From: Primulina eburnea | Lineage: Eukaryota; Streptophyta; Magnoliopsida; Lamiales; Gesneriaceae | Reading direction: 5' to 3' | DNA length: 64,000 nucleotides | Assembly: GCF_022965805.1 (NCBI RefSeq) | Contig: NC_133110.1 | Coordinates: 34,472,317-34,536,316, forward strand | Shown: piece after piece, positions 43,087-54,298 of the stretch | How positions within the stretch are numbered: position 1 is the first letter of the stretch | Layout of the letters: the number at the start of each line of letters is the position of its first letter | Position numbers and translations under genes: made by a program | Notes under the pieces: generated by a model | The model's database searches: none | Told to the model about the DNA's origin: nothing | The model's input: the letters and a program-made list of their open reading frames with translations, nothing else

Positions 43087-45294
43087 AATTGAGAAAATGA
43101 ATACTTATTTTGCGAATGCAACAAAAAATTGACCATATGTTTGTTTATGCCAATTGACAAAAAAAATCAATAAATCTATATATATATATATATATATATA
43201 GATTTATAATTTCTAAATAAAACATTACCATCGTATACGAACTAAACTACGCTCAATTGTATCAATATATACTTTTTCACATCCAATATGCCAACAATGT
43301 CAAGACAGCTTGCCAAATAATTTGAACTTTCTTCATTGTCATCTATCAGCAACCATTATTCAAAAGTTAAAAGTTGATTCGTACAAATAACATTTAAGTT
43401 ATAAAAAAATTCAACAAACAAATTATAAGATTGAACAATATGATTGCATGTTAAAATATTAAATAAGCCTTGTAGAGAGAGGTTTCCATTTTTCTAGGTT
43501 AGTAGCGTAGGCGCGAGCGCGCGTACACACACACAAACATCAAATCAGAGGATGGTGAAACCTATGAATTATTTAGAGGGTTTTATTTCTTTTCGATTAA
43601 AAGATTTGGAAACTAAAAATTTTGGCCGAAAGGTAGAAAACAAACTTCTTTTTCTTCTTCCAACTTCTTTATTTCATTTATTTTTCCTTTCCCATCCACT
43701 CACACACATGGTGATTGATGTGTAGGAATGTAATGAGTTAAACTTTTGCCGTGTAAAATTGTATAAAATCTATCCATTGTCTTCTAACTTTTTTCCCAAT
43801 CGCTACAAAACATAGACAATTCAAAACCGGGTAATCGATGGCTATAGCTCATCTAACATATCAAGTTTGCGACGAGAAATCAGGCCGTGTGTAAAGAAGG
43901 ATTAATTTAAAAAATAGACATGGTCAAATTTTTTTTAAAACAAAATAACCCCCTATTTAGTGGTCAAATACACTACATGAGGTTATATTTTTTGAAATTT
44001 TTTTGACCAAGCTCATAAAACAAAACAACCCTGTAAAGAATCTGACAAGTATTCAATCACCATACTTAAGTATGTATAACCAAAGGTAATGGAAGATTTG
44101 TTACAATTGCTTAAGAGTACATCAGTTTATGGACTATTGTCAGGATCATTGATACTCTCAATAAAACGAGAACATTTATTGCATGTGTGGTGATAATGAA
44201 TGGATGATTTAGTTTTGAAACTTTTTGTAATCTTTATTTGATATTTAGATGTGTGTTACAAGCACAAATATGATGTAGACAATCATTGAATTTGTTCGGG
44301 CCTATTTTATTGCGTATATTCCATCACTTAAAGCTCGTTGAGCCTAGATGGGAAAAAAATTACATGAGATGTGTATTATGGAATTTATTCTAAAAATTCA
44401 TTGAATTTAATTTTTTTTATGTACTTGGTCAGTCTGTACCAATTGATTGGTGAGTGATAGTAGTCTAGATCCTAGTTTAGCAATCTTCGACGTGAAATAT
44501 AGATAATATGTGACTTAGAGATGATTTAGTCGATCTTTGGACTCATTTGAGCGTTTCGAGTCCACCAACTGCATCATTATTACCCCTAGTACCCCGTTTT
44601 GAGCATAATGAAAAATCGAATGGAGTGCACCAAAGGTACACGATAAACCCCCATTCGTAATCTTTCTACAATCTCAAATCAACCACCCAAGTTTTGAGCA
44701 TATACAATACTTCCTAGCTACTTAAAAATAGAGATAAATAAGTCCCTTTGTGCTTTGAAGACGACAATGAATCCTAGATGTTGACACAAATGAAATTTTG
44801 GGGAGGTCGATGAAATATTGGAATGAATTGAAGGGGCATGTAAAAAAACTATGGAACAAAAAGTCAGAGGAGGAAAATGTGTATGAATTAAGGTGTTGAT
44901 GAAACGAAAAAATTCTTGGGGTAAAAGATAATAATTAATTATAAAGAGATTACTGAAAAATGAAGAAGTGAACCGAACGAAAATTTTTCTTCTTTCCTCA
45001 ACATTTGCAGAACTATCATCCTTTATTGTAGTCATGAGTCGTAGCATAATGTTATAAACTTAAAAGACTTATTAACCAAGTCACACGTAGGCAATATACT
45101 AGTGGAGAAGAGATGCTAAAGTTAAGCTTATAAGCATTGTAAACAGGTACAAAATTTGACCATTTACACATATATATATCATGACAATACGTTGTACTTT
45201 GGTATGTTTCTCTTCACTATCTTTTGAACAAAATGTTTAACAAAAAATCCTTGTGACCTAGGTGAGTGGATACTTGTTTCAATGGATGGTAGTG
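43087..45294. repeat. Segmental tandem duplication, copy 1 (2,208 bp)
   Basis: AATTGAGAAAATGAATAC begins this copy at 43087 and the next at 45295. The sequence between is repeated in order in copy 2: CTTGCCAAATAATTTGAAC, the GCGCGCGTACACACACAC microsatellite, the GGTCAAA foldback and a 109-codon minus-strand ORF. Copy 1 has none of the later insertions. Its left edge lies one base from the TRIM's target duplication. No coding function is supported. Confidence 0.9.
43911..44015. repeat. Foldback (inverted repeat) of ~100 bp inside the duplicated segment
   Basis: TGGTCAAATTTTTTTTAAAA at the left pairs with TTTGAAATTTTTTTGACCA at the right around a short loop containing TAGTGGTCAAATACACTACA. 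It recurs in each copy at 57653, 58585 and 59516. It may be a small MITE. Confidence 0.6.
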
Positions 45295-45375
45295 AATTGA
45301 GAAAATGAATACTTATTTTGCAAATGCAACAAAAAAAATGACCATATGTTTGTTTATGCCAATTGACAAAAAAGA

Positions 45376-45376
45376 T

Positions 45377-45427
<51 letters not shown>
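45376..45427. repeat. (AT)n microsatellite
   Basis: About 25 AT dinucleotides; the equivalent in copy 1 (43178-43200) is shorter. Confidence 0.95.
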
Positions 45428-45429
<2 letters not shown>

Positions 45430-45919
45430 TTTATAATTTCTATATAAAACAGTACCATCGTATTTCACGAACTAAACTACGCTCAATTATATCAATATAT
45501 ACTCTATATAATTTCTATATAAAACAGTACCATCGTATTTCACGAACTAAACTACGCTCAATTATATCAATATATACTTTTTCACATCCAATATGCCAAC
45601 AATGTCAAGAGAGCTTGCCAAATAATTTGAACTTTCTTCATTGTCATCTATCAGCAACCATTATTCAAAAGTTAAAAGTTGATTCGTACAAATAACGTTT
45701 AAGTTATAAAAAAATTCAACAAACAAATTATAGATTGAACAATATGATTGCATGTTAAAATATTAAATAAGCCTTGTAGAGAGAGGTTCCCATTTTTCTA
45801 GGTTAGTAGCGTAGGCGCGGGCGCGCGTACACACACACACAAACATCAAATCAGAGGATGGTGAAACCTATGCATTATTTAGAGGGTTTTATTTCTTTTC
45901 GATTAAAAGATTTGGAAAC

Positions 45920-46924
45920 TGTTGAGGATCGAAGTTGAGTTTAGAGGGGGGTGAATAAACTCTACTCGTTTTTCATTCTGATGAGGTACTAAAATCCTGT
46001 TAAGGATAGTAGTTGATCTTGTGCAAATACTTTCACCTGATTACAATAAAACGTGCGGAAACAATCTGATGAAGTAGTTGAAAAACAATAAAGCAGTAGG
46101 CAGCAGTTGTTTATGGAAGTTCGAAGATAAACTCTTCTACGTCTCCCCTTCTTCTGTTTCCAGAAGGTATAACTAAAAGATTTTGGATAAAGTACAACTC
46201 TTGTACACACCCACTTCAGAAGGACTTACACCTCAGCCTACTGAAATTCTTAGTTTCTCAACTCACAAAAATGCGAAACACAAAGTTCTGAAAAGACTCT
46301 TTTCAGATTACAGACTCTTCTTGATAAAGTATAAGTGATGTAAATATCGTGAAGAGTGTAAGAATTAGTAGCACAAGATGATCTTTTAAAAGATCAGATA
46401 CAAGCTATGAAGCGTGTGCTACTTTTCTTTGTGTTGAACTTTTTAAATGCTCAAGGAATTTTGATATTCGTCTGATAAGAGAGTAGCTTTGTTCCTTGAA
46501 AATGATATTATGCGAAGTGTCGTATCGAACAAGGATTTGATCCAAGTATATATAAACGACTGAGTTCAACGTTCACAATCAGAGAAGTCGTCAGATAACT
46601 GATACAATCAGCTTTATTACCGAAACAAGTTCCTGCAGAAAAGCTATAAAACAATCAGTCTTGTTTATACTAAATTGTGTAATATGCATTAAATGACTCC
46701 GTATAGTATTTAATGCTGCAATTAATACTAGTACTAGGAACTCTTTAACGGTAACAATTAAGATAGCAACGTTAGAAAACGTTCTCTACTGGTTTTGTAT
46801 TGTTATCCATTTTCTACTGGTTTAGTTTTACTAGAACAGCAGCTACTGATAAGTTATTCTGTTGTTCTGATCTGCTGGTCTACTGGTTTTAGTTATCATC
46901 GCCACAATAAAATTCATGTCTAAA
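45920..46924 (-). mobile_element. 3' LTR of element F
   Basis: Plus-strand start TGTTGAGGATCGAAGTTGAG. Contains a strong TATA (TTTATATATA, minus, 46547-46556); the equivalent in the 5' LTR is near 56963. Confidence 0.92.
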
Positions 46925-47011
46925 AATTTCCCCCTTTGTGGTGATGCCAAATCCTAAACAGTAGAAAGTCGTTAAGTAAAATAGATAATCATTTAAACAA
47001 AAAGGATAATG

Positions 47012-49860
47012 TTAATAAAGCATCAAAGTAAACAAATCAATCGGTTCCAATATCCCTGTAAATGATTTCTTCATTCTGAGGTTCTTGATCTCTTCTGTTA
47101 GAAGGTTCACCTCATCTTTTGTTTGCCTAACTCCTGCTTGATCTCCTCTAGCTGCTCTATCTTCCTTTTTTTTGGCATCAGCGGCAACCACATGGGTAAA
47201 GAGATCATTCAGTCTGCCGGAAATATTTTGAATGCCATCGGTCAGCATCTCCAGATACGGGGTCTGAGAAGAGATGCGATTATCTAATGCAGTGATAGAT
47301 TGATTTTGAGAGTCAATCTTGGCATCTAAAAGTTCCACAGATGTAGAGAGTGATCGAAAGAGATCATCATGCTCAGTGATTCGAGTGAGTATATCATTTT
47401 GAGCAAGCATGATGGTGCCGTGAGTTCTCGAGATAACTTGTCTGAAAACGACGGTTTCAGCATACATCTTGTCCACGGTCTCCTTAGTGTTATAGATGTG
47501 TTTGCCCATTCGTTCTCTGAAAGATTGAGCACCACTGAATTCCGAAATGTTTTCACAAGATATACGTTTCACTAAATCAGAGACGTTGTTGAGTTCGGTT
47601 TGTAGAAACTGAATCTGATGTTCCAGGTTAAATGCATCTGATTCCGGGGAGGGAGTTCGCGCCAGAATGCGTTGTTTAATCTCAGAAAGACGAGAGTTCG
47701 TCTCAGTCAAAACAGGAAGAGAGACAGTCAACGCAGTAGAACAAGATTAGCATCCATCAAGGCAGTAGAAGGAGCAGGGTCTGCTGTGCTTTCTGCTGGA
47801 ATTGCAGAAACAGTAGGTTCAACAGCAATAATGGGAAGAGCGATTTCTTCAGTAGGAACGGCCAAGTCAGAGGCCAAAGCTTCTTCCGTTGGTGCAATAA
47901 CAGCCTGTGAATCTGAAGGTGCTTCAATAGAAGGTGCAGAAGGCTGTTCCAGAAGAATGTTCATTTCTGCTTGATGAGCAACAGAAAACATCTCTAAATT
48001 CGGTAGTAAAGAAGTAGCATCTGGTTCTGCTATTTGTTGCCCTGGTTTAGGAAAATCGGAAGGGGGCAAGGAAATAGCCGGTGCTGCTTCCAGAGTAGTG
48101 GAGACTGAAGGGACAATCGATTCAATCACTTCCTCAACCGAAGCCAGTTCATGCACGGACAATAGTGATGATCATGGAATGGGCCTAGTCGGAGAGGCAG
48201 GAGTACTAAGAGCAGAAGCCTTTGGGGAGGCTGTAGTCCTTTCCTCAACTGGCTGAGTCTGTTGAAAATTTGGGACAAGGCTAACATGATAGACAGTAGG
48301 CTCTCCAAAGCCTTGTTCTTGAGCAAGAAGTTGCTCACTCATCTGCTTTAATCTGTCAGAAAGAATCATAATAACATTTTGATCCTGAACAGCAGTAGGA
48401 ACAGCAGGATCAAAATTTGATTGAAGAACTTTCAGAACCGATTCTAATTTCTGACATTTCAGTTGATCGAGGATAAAATTCCTTCTTCGCAAGGCCTCGA
48501 TGACATTTTCTGTTTTTGCCAGCTGAAAAATCTTCTTTTCTGCATTCATCATCTTGCTATAATTCCCTTTTGTTTTGAAGTAATCAAAAGAGTGGAATAG
48601 TCGGACAGTATGCCATTCATCAAAGAAACGCATGTCATCGTTTGCAGAGGTCTCAATCTCGGCTAGATGAAGATCAACGCCGGTGGTGACAGTGGTCTTG
48701 TGACCAAAAATAGGTGGTTCTTCAACCATTTTCCCTTTGCCTTTGTCAGAAGATGAAATAGGCGCAATAGGTCGAAAAGCAGAAGACCCGCTTGCTGGTT
48801 CTCGAATAACTATTCCAGATGTTGGCTTAAAAACAGTAGCAGTAGAAGGTGCTGAAACAGACGCAGTAGCGTGTGCAGTCGAAGAAGCAGTTGATCGAGC
48901 AGAAGGAACCGCTTCTGGAAAGACCTGTCGAATAGGTACTTTCTCAATTTCAGACAGTGCTGCTGTCTTTTTAATCTTAAGAATGGTGCGCGGTTTCTTC
49001 TTGGCTGGGGTTGGCACTGGTGGTTGAACAACAGCAGCAGACTCTTCTGATGCTGTCTTGTCTGAATCCGTTGAAATAACCACTCGTTTCTTTGAAATTT
49101 TCTTTTGAGGTTTTGAAGCCTCAGAAGCAGTTTCCCCAATTTCCTTTTTCAACGCAACAAACTCCGCCACGGTTGGCTTAGGCCTTAGAGCCAGTACATT
49201 TGCTGCATCAATCATGGTGACTGAAGTAGCATCTAGATCACTGGTAGATGCGAAACCAGCATCTTTGAGCATAACGCTGATCTGAACAGCAAAACCAGAA
49301 CTCTTTCTGATAACCATATCCTTCATAATTCTGAAAATAAAATGACTCCAGTCCACCTTAATCCCCTTAGTAATGGCAGTCATTACTTGAACTTTCTCCT
49401 TCGTCAACTTGTCGAAGGTGCCAGCTTTGATCAAAATAGCTTTAGCCACAATATCGGCCAGAATCTGATACTCTATTTTGAGCAATTTTTTGTGACAGGA
49501 AGGAGACACTTCTTCTCCAGATGCTGAGAAGTTGCTGAGTGCAACAGACATATCTGTCTTGGAAATATCAGAGAGTTCAGACGTACCTGAAAGTGGAAGG
49601 AGGAAGGTTGCTCCTAAGTGTGCGACATCAATAGAGATAGATGCATCTCCTTGAGTATGAACAATCTTTCCTTCATGCACTGTTGCTTTAGCGTAAAATT
49701 CCAGGAGAGCATTTTTGTAAATAACTGCTGGCGCTTCCAGGAATTTTCTGAGTCCGGATATTTCAATGTCCTTAAACATTTTCACGAGATTCTCATCCTT
49801 GATGTTGAGAACGGAAGCAAAGTTAACTTGATAAGCGTTAAGAGTGTATGCTCCAGCCAT
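47012..49860 (-). pseudogene. Element F accessory ORF downstream of pol (~945 codons, two breaks)
   Basis: One reading path on the minus strand from MAGAYTLNAYQVNFASVLNI (49860) to a stop at 47012. An in-frame TGA lies at 48172-48174, and a one-base frame change lies near 47728. The first ~230 residues are a compact, mostly hydrophobic domain (FLPLSGTSELSDIS, DWSHFIFRIMKDMV). Residues ~240-390 are Ser/Ala/Thr/Pro-rich with basic clusters (KPQKKISKKRVV, PAKKKPRTILKIKK). A second compact helical part follows (FFDEWHTVRLFHSFDYF). After an Ala/Pro/Glu-rich stretch, the C-terminus is heptad-like coiled coil (LETELNNVSDLV-like). No signal peptide or transmembrane segment is apparent, unlike classic 'env-like' SIRE ORFs. 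Similar NAYQVNF proteins recur in Gesneriaceae predictions (from memory). Function unknown. Confidence 0.8.
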
Positions 49861-49974
49861 TTCTGTATGCAGATGAGATTAGACAAATTTTGCAGTAGTT
49901 AGTTGATGATATAGAGAAAACAGTAGCTGAATAGCGATAGTTATGAAACAGTAAAGATGAAAAAGGTGAAATTT

Positions 49975-50020
49975 GAAACAGATATACAACCGTCAAATAA
50001 ACATAAGGACACGTGTCAGT
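49975..50020 (-). promoter_or_regulatory. Candidate internal promoter of the accessory ORF (G-box plus TATA-like)
   Basis: On the minus strand GACACGTGTC (50008-50017), a palindromic G-box/ABRE-type core, precedes a TATA-like GTATATC at about 49981-49987, itself ~120 bp upstream of the accessory ATG at 49860. Suggestive only. Confidence 0.35.
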
Positions 50021-50285
50021 ATGTTTTTGGTTGAGTGTTTGAAAAGTTTTGCAGAAACTGTCAGAAAGACGAATGATTTTGAAAATTTTGAAAAAGAGCG
50101 GGCTGTCCAGACGGTTACTAAAAGAAATCATAAAAGAATTTGTCATTTTATGATAACGTCTGCTGGAAGTTTCAGGGTGCTGAAATATGTGAGCACTTTG
50201 TCAAAACCAGCAGACTTGTAGTTTTATCGAAAAGACAAACATCCTATCTGTTTTCTGAAAATGTGTCAAACTCTTAGTCTGACTA

Positions 50286-50302
50286 AGATACTGTTCCCCC
50301 TC
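50286..50302 (-). other. Internal polypurine-tract-like sequence in element F
   Basis: ACCGAGGGGGAACAG on the minus strand lies between pol and the accessory ORF. It resembles the genuine tract at the 3' LTR and could be a relic of a former element end or a secondary priming site. Confidence 0.4.
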
Positions 50303-50421
50303 GGTAAATGCAATTAAGAAGTGGTCATAATTGCGACAAGTGACTCTTGGCCATCTCTCAATCTGAGCCGTTGAAAATGAACAGTCGCAATCTTGCGATT
50401 CACAAGAGTCTTTGTTCCCTC

Positions 50422-50429
50422 TATAAATA
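50422..50429 (+). promoter_or_regulatory. TATA box of antisense unit in element F
   Basis: CTCTATAAATACC on the plus strand, 42 bp before an ATG in an A-rich context (AAAAAAAATGAAA). This is a canonical plant TATA consensus on the strand opposite to the element. Confidence 0.55.
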
Positions 50430-50463
50430 CCTGCATATCTTGAACGAACTTAAACTAAAAAAA

Positions 50464-50721
50464 ATGAAAACTCAAGTAAAAAGAGAGTTAGAGTTTGATT
50501 CAGGAGATGAAGCAAAATTGTCCAGAGAGAAGTTTGAGGGTATCATTAATTTCGTAATGATCCTTGAAATACACTCCTGGAGTTGTAGTTTCCACAGTCA
50601 AGCAGATCTGTTACTTCGATTGAGTTTGAAATGTAGCATCAATTTCTTCCAGAAGCATGCTAATGCAATAAGAGAGTGCTGGTGGATTGATGATGCTGAA
50701 ATCCTCTCTGATGCCCTGTAA
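50464..50721 (+). CDS. Antisense ORF (85 aa) between pol and accessory ORF of element F
   Basis: Start ATG at 50464; the frame is open further upstream, to 50347, but the TATA box at 50422 favours this ATG. Product begins MKTQVKRELEFDSGDEAKLS and includes REKFEGIINFVMILE, a hydrophobic and Cys-containing middle (WSCSFHSQADLLLRLS) and an acidic end (CWWIDDAEILSDAL). An AATAAA signal (50933-50938) lies about 210 bp after the stop, completing a ~500-bp transcription unit. Antisense ORFs are known in other plant LTR families such as Grande (established). No homologue is recognised and there is no domain match from memory. It may be non-coding; codon constraint across copies would decide. Confidence 0.4.
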   Translation: MKTQVKRELEFDSGDEAKLSREKFEGIINFVMILEIHSWSCSFHSQADLLLRLSLKCSINFFQKHANAIRECWWIDDAEILSDAL

Positions 50722-50932
50722 GGCATCTAAAAATTACATTAGTGCTGACAAGACCTGAGCTTGCTAGATTCTTTCTAGGCCTTGCTCTTGTTCTTGTTGA
50801 AGTACTTTGCAAGCAAATATCAGAGAGCTCCTATTACAGAAGACAAACGCTACATGTAACGCTACTAGTTAAATAGCATAGAAGATCTACTGTTTTTACT
50901 TTTGCATCGTGTAATGTACTGAAATGGTTTCT

Positions 50933-50938
50933 AATAAA
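50933..50938 (+). terminator. Candidate poly(A) signal of antisense unit
   Basis: AATAAA in TTTCTAATAAAGTTCC, correctly placed downstream of the 85-codon antisense ORF. Confidence 0.4.
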
Positions 50939-51054
50939 GTTCCAGATTACGTATCTGACTTTCCTTCTGCTTTTCTGCCAATATCTTACTGTTAGTTCAA
51001 TACGATAAATAAGCGAGTAAGAATAAAAGTTAACTAAGTTAACAGAAAAAAAAA

Positions 51055-52668
51055 TCAAGTTAAATCTATCAAACCAAAAGAATTACGAAAGTAAGAAAAC
51101 TTATTTTCTGGTAAGGGTTTCGTGAAGATATCTGCTGTTTGTTGATCAGTAGAAACATATTCCAGACGAATGTTCTTCTTCTGCACATGATCTCTAATAA
51201 AGTGATGTCTGATGTCTATGTGCTTCGTTCTGGAGTGAAGTACTGGATTTTGTGTGATTGCAATTGCACTGGTATTGTCACAGAATATAGGTGATTCGGA
51301 GGCTTGAATCTCATAGTCTCTTAACTGTTGTTGAATCCACAGTATCTGAGAGCAGCAGCTTCCAGCAGCCAGATATTCTGCTTCTGCAGTAGATGTGGCT
51401 ATGGAAGTCTGTTTCTTGCTAAACCAGGATATCAGCCTATCACCAAGAAATTGACAAAACCCACTTGTGCTTTTTCGGTCTAGTTTGCAACCTGCATAAT
51501 CAGCATCTGAATATCCAATAAGATTTAACGATGAATCATTGGGATACCATAAGCCGACATTTTGAGTTCCTTTCAAGTACTTCAAAATACGTTTAGCAGC
51601 AATATAATGAGATTGTTTGGGGTTAGATTGAAATCTAGCATAAATGCAAACAACAAACATGATATCTGGTCTACTGGCAGTTAAATATAATAAAGAACCA
51701 ATAAGACCTCGATACTGAGTTACCTCTACTGGAATACAACTTTCATCTTTATCAAGCTTAATAGATGAGCTCATTGGAGTAGAAGCAGCAGAGCATGCTT
51801 CCATTCCAAACTTTTTCAGAAGCTCCTTGGTGTACTTGGCTTGATTTATAAAGATTCCAGTCTCTGATTGCTTAATCTGTAATCCTAGGAAGAATGTTAA
51901 TTCTCCCATCATACTCATTTCAAATTTATCCTGCATCAATTTTCCAAACTTTGCACATAATTTGGGGTTAGTTGACCCAAAAATAATATCATCAACATAG
52001 ATCTGCACTAAAAGAATGTGCTTATTCTTGACTAAAGTAAATAAAGTTTTATCTACTGCTCCGATGGTAAAATCATGATCAATAAGAAATTGTGATAGAG
52101 TGTCATACCAAGCTCTAGGTGCCTGTTTTAGACCATATAATGCTTTGTGTAATTTAAATACATGATGCGGAGAGAAATGATCGATAAAATCTGGAGGTTG
52201 TTCGACGTATACTTCTTCTTGTAAAAGACCATTTAGAAAAACACTTTGCACATCCATTTGATATACTTTGAAATTCTTGAAAGCAGCAAAGGCTAAGAAT
52301 ATTCTGATTGCTTCGAGCCTTGCTACTGGTGCATAAGTCTCATCAAAGTCTATGCCTTCTTCTTGTCTGAAGTCTTGAGCTACCAATCTAGCTTTATTTC
52401 TCACCACTGTGCCTTCTTCATTGAGTTTGTTTCTGAATACCCACCGAGTTCCAATGACAGCTTGGTGAGATGGTCTAGGTACTAGAAACCAAACTTCATT
52501 ACGTTTGAATTGATTCAACTCTTCTTGCATGGCTTCAATCCAACTAGGATCCAGAAGAGCTTCTTCAATCTTCTTTGGTTCATCCTGAGATATAAAAGCA
52601 GCATGCATGTATTCATTAAGCATTTGCCTTCTGGTTCTCAACGGCGCTGCTGGATTACCAATAACCAA
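51055..52668 (-). pseudogene. Element F reverse transcriptase and RNase H
   Basis: 537 codons in frame after a stop (TAA, 52669-52671) that separates it from the integrase. [46 protein letters not shown] region, [12 protein letters not shown] and the catalytic [10 protein letters not shown]. RNase [60 protein letters not shown], and the end [13 protein letters not shown]. Catalytic motifs are all present, and the single stop is the only break from integrase to RNase H. Confidence 0.93.
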
Positions 52669-54255
52669 TTATGGAGGATGAGATTTTCTCCAGATAAACG
52701 GATTTGAATGGACATCTTCCTGATTTGATATGTTAAGATTGTCTTCTACAGAACCAGTAGTAGGTTCTTGAACATCTTCTGCTGGTATTGGTAGATCCAA
52801 GTTCTGTACTTCTGGTTCCACTATTGGTGTGTCTGGTTCTGGATTTTGAAGATCCTTGGTATTAGCTTCTACATCATCTTCACTGTCAATTTCCAAGTGA
52901 ATCCTGTCTAACCTGTTACTTAAATCAGATATGTTAGAAATTTCAGCACTGCTGTCTTCATCGAAGACAACATGAATCGATTCTTCAACATTAAGAGTTC
53001 TATTGTTGAAGATTCTAAAGGCTCTGCTTACAGCAGAGTAACCAAAAAATATTCCAGCATCTGATTTAGAATCAAATGCAGTTAAATGATTTTTGCCATT
53101 ATTAAGTACAAAACATTTGCAACCAAACACATGAAAATAAGATACATTAGGCTTCTTCCCTTTCCATATTTCATACGGAGTCTGGTTGTGTCTCTTGTTG
53201 ACCTTAGATCTGTTTTGCGTGTAACAAGCAGTATTGATAGCTTCAGCCCAGAAGCGCTGAGAAATGTCTGCATCTGCTAGCATTGTTCTAGCTGCTTCTT
53301 TTAGAGTTCTATTTCTCCTCTCAGCTACTCCGTTTTGTTGGGGTGTTCTGGCAGCTGAATATTCATGATGAATCCCCTGCTCATTCAAATATAATTCAAG
53401 ATACTTGTTAGTGAACTCAGTGCCCCGATCACTTCTGATTTTAATGATGGTAGTAGATTTTTCATTTTGAATCCTTTTCAGAAGCTTGATCAAGAGACTA
53501 CTGGTTTGATCTTTTCCTGCGAGAAAGATTACCCAAGTGAATCTAGAAAAATCATCAATAACAACAAGAGTATATTTCATTCCCCCTAAGCTCATGATGG
53601 GGATAGGACCAAATAGATCCATATGAAGTAGTTCCAGACATCTTGAAGTTGATTTGCTATCTTTAGTCTTGAAATTGGATCTTATCTGTTTCCCGAGCTG
53701 ACAAGCAGAACAAACATGATTTTTAACGAAATTAATGTCAGTTAATCCATCCACTATATTCTGCTTCTTGAGATAATTGATTGACTTGAAATTCAGATGA
53801 TTCAATTTCTTGTGCCATAGCCAGTGTTTATTGCTAAGAGAAGCAACTAAACATGTAGGAGTATTGACATGATTTGAGTTCCAAGAGACTCTGTAAGTAT
53901 TGCTTTCTCTCTTTCCGGTTAACACAGTAGTTTTAGCAGAATTTCTAACTATACATGAATGCTTCTGAAAAGCTACAGAATAACCATTATCACATAGTTG
54001 ACTAATGCTGATTAGATTGTAACAAAGATTGTCAACTAATAAGACATCATTAATAGTTATGTTACCATGGATAATCTTACCATTACCCATGGTTTTACCT
54101 TTTGAGTTGTCTCCAAAAGTTATCTTTGGTCCAGTACAACTTACTATCTCAGAAAGTAGGTTTCTCTGTCCAGTCATGTGTTTGGAACATCCACTGTCCA
54201 GATACCATGTAGAGTTACTGATTTCTGCTTCCTTCTGCTGTTCCTGCAAACACAA
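52669..54255 (-). pseudogene. Element F protease and integrase
   Basis: Minus-strand frame with protease DSGCSKHMTG, pre-integrase HHCC zinc site (WHKKLNHLN ... CSACQLGKQ) and integrase core residues in LLHMDLFGPI, RSDRGTEFTN and PQQNGVAERRNR. An acidic C-terminal tail (EIDSEDDVEANT, PIPAEDVQEP) follows. It stops at HPP followed by TAA at 52669. The frame upstream (54262-54460) is shifted more than once at the gag-protease junction. Confidence 0.92.
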
Positions 54256-54298
54256 ATTTTAGTAACTGGTACCCAAATCTATTTGGGTCCAAGCCTTA

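Noticed and set aside
44718..45047. 109-codon minus-strand ORF, also at 60311-60640
   Set aside because: Conserved only because both lie in the segmental duplication; no recognisable domain or promoter, so not called a gene.
46128..46210. Possible gene in the F LTR (73-codon ORF)
   Set aside because: LTR sequence, not conserved in the paired LTR frame.
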